From contig CAMAWK010000010.1 in assembly GCA_945861915.1 (NCBI GenBank), forward strand, positions 1-28,829: DNA of 28,829 nt, read 5' to 3'. Each line of letters opens with the position of its first letter. Position 1 is the first letter of the stretch. Positions 8,881 through 14,810 of this stretch are shown piece after piece. A program made the position numbers and the translations under genes. Source of the DNA: Flavobacterium psychrophilum (GTDB lineage: Bacteria; Bacteroidota; Bacteroidia; Flavobacteriales; Flavobacteriaceae). Under the pieces are notes generated by a model. It saw only the letters and a list, made by a program, of their open reading frames with translations. It searched no databases and had not been told where the DNA came from.

Positions 8881-10356
8881 TTATGAATTAGGATTATTCA
8901 AAGTGCTATTTTTTTTGCTGTAAACAAAATAAATGATGATTCCCAAAGCCATCCAAGCAAAAAGTCTCAGCCAGTTTGTCCAGCCCAATCCTACCATCAT
9001 CAAAATACAAGCTGCGGCTCCTAAAATAGGAATTAGAGGCACAAGTGGTGTTTTGAATTCTCGAACCATATCTGGTTCTTTTTTTCGTAAAATTATTACT
9101 GCCAAGCAAACCAAAACAAAGGCGAAAAGTGTTCCGATACTGGTCATGTCGCCAACAATATCTCCAGGAACAAATGCCGCAAAAACACCTACAATTACTA
9201 AAATGGCAAGATTAGCTTTGTAGGGAGTTTTATATTTTGGATGCAAATCACTAAAGGATTTTGGCAACAAACCGTCTTTTCCCATAGAATAAAATACTCT
9301 AGATTGTCCTAAGAGCATCACTAAAATCACAGAAGAAAATCCAGCCAAAATGGCAACAGTTACCAGTTGTGCCAGCCATTCATAACCAATCATATATTTG
9401 GTAATTGCAAAAGCTACTGATGCTTCTTTTCCTCCTGTTCTAAAATCTTCAACAGTGGCAACACCTGTTAAAACATGACCAAATAAAATGTAAAGTATGG
9501 TACAAACAGCCAATGAACCTAAGATTCCTATTGGCATATTTCTTTTAGGGTTGATAGTTTCTTGAGCGGCAGTACTTACAGCGTCAAAGCCAATAAATGC
9601 AAAGAAAACCGTTCCAGCAGCGCCAATGATTCCCCAAAAACCACCAAAAGAATGATCTACTCCATGCTCATCGGTAAAAATAGAAGTTGGAGGAATATAA
9701 GGAGTATGATTGGTAGGATTTATAAAATTCCAACCAATGACAATAATCATGATAACGATGGCTACTTTTACTATTACGATTATCCCATTAACAAATGCCG
9801 ATTCTTGCATTCCCTTAATTAATAGTAAACTTAAAACGGCTACAATAAATAAGGCAGGTAAATTAATTAATCCGTGCTCTCCGGTTAAAGATGTTTGAAA
9901 AGGCGAATGGGAAAGTGAATATGGTATCGGACTTGTGTGTAACACATTGACCAGTAAATTATTCAAATATTCGCTCCAGGCAATTCCAACTGTGGCTGCT
10001 CCCACTGCATATTCAAGAATTAAATCCCAACCAATAATCCATGCTAAAAACTCCCCCATGGTAGCATAAGTATAGGTGTATGCACTCCCAGAAATCGGAA
10101 TTGAAGATGAAAGTTCGGCATAACACAATCCTGCCAAAGCACAACCAATTGCAGCAACTACAAACGCAATAGTTACCGATGGACCAGCACTTTGAGCTGC
10201 TGCAGTAGCTGTTCTAACAAACAATCCAGCTCCTATAATTCCGCCAATTCCTAATGCTATAAGTGACCATGCGGTCAAAGTTCTTTTTAATCCTTTTTCA
10301 GAATCGGCAGATTCTGCTAAAAGTTGCTGTAAGGGTTTTCTTTTCCAGATTGACAT
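8881..10356 (-). CDS. APC-family amino acid permease (cationic amino acid transporter type)
   Basis: The 491-residue polytopic membrane protein has about 12-14 hydrophobic segments. Near the N-terminus it carries GIGGIIGAGLFV, the TM1 glycine-rich hairpin that binds the amino-acid carboxylate in the APC superfamily. Further on, GFDAVSTAAQETINP matches the TM6 and following-loop signature of the CAT/YfnA group. It should import amino acids by proton or substrate exchange across the inner membrane. The substrate (basic or branched-chain) is not readable. The frame extends to a TTG at 10386, but the TATATTTG promoter element overlaps that codon, so I take the ATG at 10354-10356 (MSIWKRKPLQ). The gene stands alone between convergent and divergent neighbours. 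Confidence 0.9.
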   Translation of the reverse strand: MSIWKRKPLQQLLAESADSEKGLKRTLTAWSLIALGIGGIIGAGLFVRTATAAAQSAGPSVTIAFVVAAIGCALAGLCYAELSSSIPISGSAYTYTYATMGEFLAWIIGWDLILEYAVGAATVGIAWSEYLNNLLVNVLHTSPIPYSLSHSPFQTSLTGEHGLINLPALFIVAVLSLLLIKGMQESAFVNGIIVIVKVAIVIMIIVIGWNFINPTNHTPYIPPTSIFTDEHGVDHSFGGFWGIIGAAGTVFFAFIGFDAVSTAAQETINPKRNMPIGILGSLAVCTILYILFGHVLTGVATVEDFRTGGKEASVAFAITKYMIGYEWLAQLVTVAILAGFSSVILVMLLGQSRVFYSMGKDGLLPKSFSDLHPKYKTPYKANLAILVIVGVFAAFVPGDIVGDMTSIGTLFAFVLVCLAVIILRKKEPDMVREFKTPLVPLIPILGAAACILMMVGLGWTNWLRLFAWMALGIIIYFVYSKKNSTLNNPNS

Positions 10357-10383
10357 GTGTTTTGGTTTATGGTTACTAATTTT

Positions 10384-10391
10384 CAAATATA
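10384..10391 (-). promoter_or_regulatory. -7 promoter element of the permease gene
   Basis: On the minus strand this reads TATATTTG, a perfect TAnnTTTG match. No clear TTG lies at the usual distance upstream. The predicted start near 10378 gives a leader of about 20 nt to the ATG at 10356. Confidence 0.55.
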
Positions 10392-10531
10392 TTCATTTTT
10401 ATTTTTTTTAGTTGTAAATTTTTGGTTTTTTAGAAAATAATATTTTAGGTACAAATCAATTTGTTTGAACATTTTTTATCTATTTTTAAAAAATTAATTT
10501 TTGACTGAATTAATAGAATCCACAAGAAATA

Positions 10532-11416
10532 ATGAACTTAGAAACTATCAAATCTTATTTTCAGTTTACTAAAAATCAACGAACAGGTGTTTTTTGTTTG
10601 TTGGTTCTCATTGTTGTTTTTCAGGTTATTTATTGTTTTATTGATTTTAACTTTGTTATACCAAAATCAACAGAAAAAGAAAATTGGCTTTCGCTACAGC
10701 ATAAAATAAATTCGATTAAGCAAGAAAAACTAGAGTTTGTCCCAAAAATTTATCCTTTTAATCCCAATTTCATAACCGATTTTAAAGGGTATAAACTCGG
10801 AATGTCAGTGGCGGAAATCGATCGGCTTCTTGCATTAAGAAAACAAAACAAATACGTCAATTCGCCCAAAGAATTTCAAGCGGTTACCAAAATTTCAGAT
10901 TCCTTATTGTCGGTCATTTCGCCTTATTTTAAATTCCCTGATTGGGTAAAAAATAAAAAAGAGTTGGTAGATAATAAAAGTTATTCTAAAACGGCTTTCG
11001 CTAAAAAAGAGAAAATAGTTATTCTTGACATCAATCAAGCAACAAAAGAAGAATTGATTAAAATTTATGGTATTGGCGAAGCTACTTCGTTGCGAATATT
11101 GAAATTCAAAGAAGGTTTAGGTGGATTCGTTTCAATGGATCAAATGAATGATATTTGGGGATTATCGCTAGAAGTGATTGAGAATTTAAATTCGCATTTT
11201 AAAGTTTCAGCACAGCCAACGGTCAATAAAATTGATATTAATAATGCTTCCATCAAGGAGTTAGCTCAATTTCCTTATTTTAATTATCAAATTGCCAAAC
11301 AAATCGTAACCTTCAGAAGTATGAATGGCGATTTTAAAAACAAGGATGATTTAACAAAAATTAAAGGTTTGTCTATAGATAAGGCAACTATTATAGCCTT
11401 ATATTTGAAATTTTAA
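10532..11416 (+). CDS. Membrane-anchored helix-hairpin-helix (ComEA-like) protein
   Basis: The 294-residue product has one hydrophobic segment at about 19-39 and a soluble remainder. It carries three tandem helix-hairpin-helix-like units. One is near 74-136 (FNPNFITDFKGYKLG, degenerate), one near 163-222 (LDINQATKEELIKIYGIGEA, the best match) and one near 233-290 (IDINNASIKELAQFPYF). In ComEA the same DINxA...LxxLPGIG pattern binds double-stranded DNA during uptake. The first GIG-type hairpin is kept in unit two (YGIGEA), while unit three has PYFNYQ instead, which may weaken DNA contact. It is probably displayed on the outer face of the inner membrane. The acyl-CoA dehydrogenase gene follows after 21 bp, so the genes probably share a transcript. 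No comEC is nearby. Confidence 0.8.
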   Translation: MNLETIKSYFQFTKNQRTGVFCLLVLIVVFQVIYCFIDFNFVIPKSTEKENWLSLQHKINSIKQEKLEFVPKIYPFNPNFITDFKGYKLGMSVAEIDRLLALRKQNKYVNSPKEFQAVTKISDSLLSVISPYFKFPDWVKNKKELVDNKSYSKTAFAKKEKIVILDINQATKEELIKIYGIGEATSLRILKFKEGLGGFVSMDQMNDIWGLSLEVIENLNSHFKVSAQPTVNKIDINNASIKELAQFPYFNYQIAKQIVTFRSMNGDFKNKDDLTKIKGLSIDKATIIALYLKF

Positions 11417-11437
11417 AATTGACTTTACTTTATTAAA

Positions 11438-12580
11438 ATGAACTTCGATTACAGCGAAACACAAGCAATGATTGCGCAATCTATTAGAGATTTTGCCGAA
11501 AAAAATATTAGACCTTATATAATGGAATGGGATGAATCCCAAATTTTTCCTAAACCACTTTTTAAAAAGCTTGGTGAAATGGGCTTCATGGGCATTTTGG
11601 TTCCCGAAGAATTAGGCGGTTCAGGATTAGGTTATCATGAATATATTACGATTGTTGAGGAAATTTCAAAAGTAGATCCTTCAATAGGCTTGTCGGTTGC
11701 GGCTCATAATTCTTTGTGTACCAATCATATTTTATCATTTGGAAATCAGGAACAAAAGAAAAAGTGGGTTCCAAAATTAGCCTCTGGAGAACACATTGGG
11801 GCTTGGGGATTAACAGAGCATAACACAGGTTCTGATGCTGGAGGAATGAATACGACTGCTGTAAAAGTGGGTGATTTTTGGATTGTAAACGGTGCAAAAA
11901 ACTTTATTACTCATGGTATTTCTGGCGATATTGCTGTTGTGGTTGTTCGCACAGGAGAAAAAGGCGATTCTAAAGGAATGACTGCCTTTGTTTTTGAAAA
12001 AGGAATGATAGGATTTAGTTCTGGTAAAAAAGAAAATAAATTAGGGATGCGCGCTAGCGAAACAGCGGAACTTATTTTTGATAATTGTCGAATTCCAGAT
12101 GCTAATAGACTTGGCGAAGTGGGCGATGGTTTTGTTCAATCGATGAAAATATTAGATGGTGGAAGGATTTCCATTGGTGCTTTGTCTCTGGGAATTGCAA
12201 AAGGAGCTTATGAAGCGGCATTAAAATATTCAAAAGAGCGTCATCAGTTTGGGAAAGCCATTTCCGAATTCCAGGGAGTTTCGTTTAAATTAGTCGATAT
12301 GGCAACCGAAATTGAAGCTGCGGAATTATTATTACACAAAGCCGCTTTTTTGAAAAATCAAAATCGAAAAATGACAAAGCTCAGTGCTATGAGTAAAATG
12401 TATGCTTCTGAAATGTGTGTTAAAGTGGCAAATGAAGCGATTCAAATTCACGGCGGTTATGGGTATACGAAAGACTATCCAGTAGAAAAATTTTATCGTG
12501 ATGCCAAACTTTGTACCATTGGAGAAGGAACTACCGAAATCCAGAAAGTGGTGATTTCTAGAGATATTTTGAAGGGATAG
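11438..12580 (+). CDS. Acyl-CoA dehydrogenase
   Basis: The 380-residue product is a full-length FAD flavoenzyme that oxidises acyl-CoA to 2-enoyl-CoA and passes electrons to ETF. It has the usual N-terminal helical domain, a middle beta domain and a C-terminal helical domain. Family signature 1 is GLTEHNTGSDAGG in the first half and signature 2 is QIHGGYGYTKDYPVEKFYRD near 337-356. The catalytic base is probably Glu363 in TIGEGTTEIQ, the position used by medium- and short-chain enzymes. Chain-length preference cannot be read with certainty. A short-chain or branched-chain amino-acid substrate is plausible. It lies 21 bp after the HhH gene and is followed by a strong hairpin terminator. Confidence 0.93.
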   Translation: MNFDYSETQAMIAQSIRDFAEKNIRPYIMEWDESQIFPKPLFKKLGEMGFMGILVPEELGGSGLGYHEYITIVEEISKVDPSIGLSVAAHNSLCTNHILSFGNQEQKKKWVPKLASGEHIGAWGLTEHNTGSDAGGMNTTAVKVGDFWIVNGAKNFITHGISGDIAVVVVRTGEKGDSKGMTAFVFEKGMIGFSSGKKENKLGMRASETAELIFDNCRIPDANRLGEVGDGFVQSMKILDGGRISIGALSLGIAKGAYEAALKYSKERHQFGKAISEFQGVSFKLVDMATEIEAAELLLHKAAFLKNQNRKMTKLSAMSKMYASEMCVKVANEAIQIHGGYGYTKDYPVEKFYRDAKLCTIGEGTTEIQKVVISRDILKG

Positions 12581-12595
12581 GTTTCAGGAGAAAAT

Positions 12596-12699
12596 AGATA
12601 ATAGACGGATAGATAAAAGATTAAAAGCCAAGATGCAAGAAATTGTATCTTGGCTTTCTTTTTACCTTTTTTAGTCTTTCATCTTTTCGTCTATTATCT
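12596..12699. repeat. 12-bp inverted repeat enclosing the terminator
   Basis: AGATAATAGACG at 12596-12607 is the exact reverse complement of CGTCTATTATCT at 12688-12699. Just inside them AAAAGAT (left) faces ATCTTTT (right). The arms flank the GAAA-loop hairpin at 12624-12657, so the whole 104-bp stretch is one nested palindrome. It resembles the small imperfect palindromes scattered through Flavobacterium spacers. Confidence 0.75.
12624..12665 (+). terminator. Terminator of the acyl-CoA dehydrogenase transcript
   Basis: AAAGCCAAGATGCAA at 12624-12638 pairs with TTGTATCTTGGCTTT at 12643-12657 over 15 bp (one G-U) around a GAAA tetraloop. The T-rich run CTTTTTACC follows. Confidence 0.85.
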
Positions 12700-12748
12700 T
12701 TCATCTCAAAAAAAATCATAATTATAATTCATAATTAAAAACTTTGAT

Positions 12749-12756
12749 TACTTTTG
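12749..12756 (+). promoter_or_regulatory. -7 promoter element of rpsU
   Basis: TACTTTTG is a perfect TAnnTTTG match. No TTG is present at the normal -33 spacing. An A/T-only stretch lies upstream instead and may act as an UP-like element. Transcription should begin near 12763, giving a leader of about 23 nt that consists mostly of the Shine-Dalgarno sequence. Confidence 0.6.
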
Positions 12757-12769
12757 CACCCTTAACGAG

Positions 12770-12777
12770 AGGAGGTG
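12770..12777 (+). promoter_or_regulatory. Exceptionally strong Shine-Dalgarno site of rpsU
   Basis: AGGAGGTG is an 8-nt complement to the anti-Shine-Dalgarno core CACCTCCT of 16S rRNA. It lies 8 nt before the ATG at 12786. No other gene that I checked in the window has a comparable site. In Flavobacterium the anti-SD is held by bS21, bS18 and bS6, so a strong SD on rpsU itself fits autoregulation: ribosomes lacking bS21 can use it. Confidence 0.9.
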
Positions 12778-12785
12778 TCTACATT

Positions 12786-12983
12786 ATGTTAATTATACCA
12801 ATTAAAGACGGAGAAAATATCGATAGAGCATTAAAGCGCTACAAAAGAAAATTTGACAAAATTGGAACTGTTCGTCAATTAAGAGCGCGTACTGCTTTTA
12901 TAAAACCATCAGTTACTCATAGAGCTAAAATTCAAAAAGCAGCTTATATCCAAAACATGAGAGACAACATAGAGAATAGTTAA
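12786..12983 (+). CDS. rpsU: 30S ribosomal protein bS21
   Basis: The 65-residue basic protein starts MLIIPIKDGENIDRALKRYK and has the S21 core KRKFDKIGTVRQLRARTAF. I place the start at the ATG 12786, 8 nt after AGGAGGTG. The open frame continues up to a TTG at 12744, but this lies upstream of the predicted transcript start. bS21 sits near the 3' end of 16S rRNA on the 30S platform. In Bacteroidetes it helps block the anti-SD and so explains SD-independent initiation. It has its own promoter, leader and terminator and appears to be a single-gene unit. Confidence 0.96.
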   Translation: MLIIPIKDGENIDRALKRYKRKFDKIGTVRQLRARTAFIKPSVTHRAKIQKAAYIQNMRDNIENS

Positions 12984-13001
12984 TTTATTTTCTGTAAAAA
13001 T

Positions 13002-13052
13002 AAAAACCGTTAGTCATTAAAGATTACTATCTTTGATACTAACGGTTTTTTT
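13002..13052 (+). terminator. Terminator of rpsU
   Basis: AAAAACCGTTAGT at 13002-13014 pairs with ACTAACGGTTTTT at 13038-13050. The arms continue inward as a second helix (AAAGAT 13019-13024 with ATCTTT 13029-13034) with one bulged C at 13015 and a TACT loop. The T tract runs to 13052, directly against the xerC start codon. Confidence 0.9.
13028..13035 (+). promoter_or_regulatory. Possible xerC -7 element inside the rpsU terminator
   Basis: TATCTTTG matches TAnnTTTG exactly and lies in the 3' half of the rpsU terminator hairpin. Transcription would start near 13042, about 11 nt before the xerC ATG. There is no clear TTG at -33, so the promoter is tentative. Readthrough from rpsU is the alternative. 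Confidence 0.4.
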
Positions 13053-13949
13053 ATGATTAATAATAAGGACGCTTTTCGTGATTATTTACAATTGGAGAAA
13101 AAATATTCTCCCCACACCATAAGTGCTTATTTAAATGATATTCAATTTTTTGAATCATTTAATAAAAATACCTTTGAGGAAGAAAATATTGAGAAAGTAA
13201 ACTACAGTCAAATTCGAACTTGGATAGTTTCGCTGGTTGAAGATTCGGTTTCAAATACTACTATTAATAGGAAAGTGCAATCTTTAAAAGCATTTTACAA
13301 ATTCCTTCTAAAAACCAAACAAATTGAAGTAAGTCCTTTGCTGAAACACAAAGCTTTAAAAACACCCAAAACACTTCAAATTCCTTTTTCGGACAAAGAG
13401 ATGACTGCCGTTTTAAAAAATGCGGAAAGCCCTATTGGTTTTGAAGTTATTCGCGATAAATTGATTATTGATTTGTTTTATACAACAGGAATCCGAAGAG
13501 CCGAATTGATTCAATTAAAAATGGCAAATGTGAATTTGACGAATAACAATATTAAAGTTTTAGGTAAAAGAAATAAAGAACGAATCATTCCAATATTGCC
13601 AATTGTGCTGGATCAGCTCAATTGCTATTTATCTGAAAGAACAGATTTAGAGATGATTAAGGATAGCGACTTTTTTTTTCTCACAAAAAAAGGGTTGAAA
13701 TTAAATAATTCCTTTGTGTATAGATTAATAAATTCGTACTTTAGTGCTGTTTCTAATAAGGTAAAGAAAAGCCCTCATGTGCTCAGACATACTTTTGCGA
13801 CACATTTATTAAATAATGGAGCCGATTTAAATTCGGTAAAAGAATTGCTCGGACATTCTAGTTTAGCTTCTACACAAATTTACACGCATAGTAATTTGTC
13901 GGAACTAAAAAAAGTGTATCAAGAATCGCATCCGAGGAACCAAAAATAA
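13053..13949 (+). CDS. xerC: Tyrosine recombinase, XerC/XerD type
   Basis: The 298-residue product has the standard length and layout of Xer recombinases. An N-terminal SAM-like core-binding domain (about 1-90, YSPHTISAYLNDIQFF) leads to the C-terminal catalytic domain. Catalytic residues visible are Arg148 (TTGIRRAEL), a probable Lys near 172 (GKRNKER), His242 and Arg245 (SPHVLRHTFATHLL), His268 (LLGHSSL) and the nucleophile Tyr277 (QIYTHSN). These proteins resolve chromosome dimers at dif. The conserved housekeeping context (between rpsU and hpf) argues against a phage or integron integrase. Whether it is XerC or XerD cannot be decided without the partner. The ATG at 13053 sits immediately after the rpsU terminator T tract, so the leader is very short. 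The hpf gene follows after 36 bp. Confidence 0.92.
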   Translation: MINNKDAFRDYLQLEKKYSPHTISAYLNDIQFFESFNKNTFEEENIEKVNYSQIRTWIVSLVEDSVSNTTINRKVQSLKAFYKFLLKTKQIEVSPLLKHKALKTPKTLQIPFSDKEMTAVLKNAESPIGFEVIRDKLIIDLFYTTGIRRAELIQLKMANVNLTNNNIKVLGKRNKERIIPILPIVLDQLNCYLSERTDLEMIKDSDFFFLTKKGLKLNNSFVYRLINSYFSAVSNKVKKSPHVLRHTFATHLLNNGADLNSVKELLGHSSLASTQIYTHSNLSELKKVYQESHPRNQK

Positions 13950-13985
13950 TTTGAGAATAAGTATAACCAATTAAATTAAATAGAT

Positions 13986-14288
13986 ATGAAGGTAAATGTT
14001 CAGGCAGTTAACTTTAGTGTTGACGGAAAGTTAGTAGATTTTGTACAAGAAAGAATGGACAAATTAGAAAAATATTATGATAAAATAGTTTCAGCAGATG
14101 TTTTTTTGAAAGTGGAAAAGACAAGTGAAAAGGAAAATAAATGCGTCGAAATAAAAATCAATGTGCCAGGAGATGATTTTTTAGTCAAAAAACAATGCAA
14201 AACTTTTGAAGAAGCAGTAGAAATTTCGGCTGAATCTTTAGAAAGAGTATTAGTAAAAAGGAAAGAAAAAATAAGAGATCACATTTAA
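13986..14288 (+). CDS. hpf: Ribosome hibernation-promoting factor (short HPF/RaiA family)
   Basis: The 100-residue product has the single S30AE/sigma-54 modulation domain with beta-alpha-beta-beta-beta-alpha order (VQAVNFSVDGKLVDFVQERM, then VFLKVEK, VEIKINVPGDDFLVKK). It lacks the C-terminal dimerisation domain of long HPF, so it is the short form. The protein binds in the decoding channel of the 30S subunit in stationary phase and blocks tRNA and mRNA binding. The gene lies 36 bp after xerC and is probably cotranscribed. It ends before a hairpin terminator that overlaps the tRNA operon promoter region. Confidence 0.92.
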   Translation: MKVNVQAVNFSVDGKLVDFVQERMDKLEKYYDKIVSADVFLKVEKTSEKENKCVEIKINVPGDDFLVKKQCKTFEEAVEISAESLERVLVKRKEKIRDHI

Positions 14289-14309
14289 ATAATTTTTTTA
14301 ATAAAATGT

Positions 14310-14339
14310 TTTGATTGAGAGATAAAATTTATACATTTG
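14310..14339 (+). promoter_or_regulatory. Promoter of the tRNA-tuf operon
   Basis: TTTG at 14310-14313, an 18-bp spacer and TACATTTG at 14332-14339 form an essentially ideal Bacteroidetes promoter with the same spacing as the porin promoter. The start should lie near 14346. It would drive tRNA-Thr, tRNA-Tyr, tRNA-Thr and tuf. Confidence 0.85.
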
Positions 14340-14340
14340 C

Positions 14341-14368
14341 AGTCCGTTAGAAATAGCGGGCTTTTTTT
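14341..14368 (+). terminator. Terminator hairpin of hpf at the start of the tRNA transcript
   Basis: AGTCCGTTA at 14341-14349 pairs with TAGCGGGCT at 14354-14362 over 9 bp (with G-U pairs) around a GAAA tetraloop, followed by seven Ts. It works fully only in transcripts coming from hpf. Transcripts starting near 14346 would lack part of the 5' arm. Confidence 0.75.
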
Positions 14369-14377
14369 ATTGATATT

Positions 14378-14451
14378 GCCAGCGTAGCTCAGTTGGCTAG
14401 AGCAGCTGATTTGTAATCAGCAGGTCGTGGGTTCGAGTCCCTCCGCCGGCT
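14378..14451 (+). tRNA. tRNA-Thr (anticodon TGT)
   Basis: The 74-nt cloverleaf begins GCCAGCG and ends CGCCGGC plus discriminator T. The anticodon loop TTTGTAA between GCTGA and TCAGC gives anticodon TGT, which reads ACA and ACG. The D arm is GCTC...GAGC and the T loop TTCGAGT. CCA is not encoded. Two mismatches are visible, A4-C69 in the acceptor stem and T50-T64 in the T stem. It is the first gene after the operon promoter, like thrU of E. coli. Confidence 0.95.
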
Positions 14452-14458
14452 CTTTTTT

Positions 14459-14479
14459 ATTCCAAATGCGATTTGGAAT
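14459..14479 (+). other. Perfect hairpin between two tRNAs
   Basis: ATTCCAAAT at 14459-14467 pairs with ATTTGGAAT at 14471-14479 around a GCG loop. No poly-T follows, so it is not an obvious terminator. It could guide processing between the tRNA-Thr and tRNA-Tyr precursors. Confidence 0.5.
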
Positions 14480-14511
14480 TTGTTCTTTAAATTATTGGAA
14501 TTAAAAAAAAT

Positions 14512-14592
14512 GGGGAGATACTCAAGCGGCCAACGAGGGCAGACTGTAAATCTGCTGTGTGAACTTCGCAGGTTCGAATCCTGCTCTCCCCA
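14512..14592 (+). tRNA. tRNA-Tyr (anticodon GTA)
   Basis: The 81-nt class II tRNA has the acceptor GGGGAGA with TCTCCCC and discriminator A. Its anticodon stem-loop GCAGA CTGTAAA TCTGC gives anticodon GTA. The long variable arm (TGTGTGAACTTCGC) is typical of bacterial tRNA-Tyr. The T arm is GCAGG TTCGAAT CCTGC. CCA is not encoded. Confidence 0.96.
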
Positions 14593-14614
14593 CTAGAATG
14601 AATTTTAGATTGCG

Positions 14615-14648
14615 GATTTTAGATTGTAGATTAAAAAAATCTAAAATC
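14615..14648. repeat. 11-bp inverted repeat in the tRNA-Tyr to tRNA-Thr spacer
   Basis: GATTTTAGATT at 14615-14625 is the exact reverse complement of AATCTAAAATC at 14638-14648. The spacer also has three direct TTTTAGATTG or AGATTA words. It occupies the place where E. coli has glyT. Confidence 0.65.
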
Positions 14649-14678
14649 ATAAATCTTAATTCTTAAATCAAGGATTCT

Positions 14679-14750
14679 GCCGACTTAGCTCAGAGGTAGA
14701 GTGCTTCCTTGGTAAGGAAGAGGTCACGGGTTCAATTCCCGTAGTTGGCT
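14679..14750 (+). tRNA. tRNA-Thr (anticodon GGT)
   Basis: The 72-nt cloverleaf has the acceptor GCCGACT with AGTTGGC (one G-U pair) and discriminator T. The anticodon stem-loop is CTTCC TTGGTAA GGAAG, anticodon GGT, which reads ACC and ACU. The T arm ACGGG TTCAATT CCCGT is fully paired. CCA is not encoded. It is the second threonine tRNA of the operon and stands directly before tuf, as thrT does before tufB in E. coli. Confidence 0.95.
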
Positions 14751-14810
14751 CAAAAATAATAATAAATTCGAACACTAATAAATTAAATAACAAGATTAAA
14801 ATTAAGTAAA

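Noticed and set aside
13053..13949. The tyrosine recombinase as evidence of an integrated element
   Set aside because: It has the standard XerC/D length and sits in a conserved housekeeping block. No attachment-site repeats or phage genes flank it, and the adjacent tRNAs are complete and part of an operon.
14679..14750. Possible tRNA-Gly before tuf
   Set aside because: The anticodon loop is TTGGTAA, so the anticodon is GGT, which is threonine; tRNA-Gly would show TTGCCAA or TTTCCAA.
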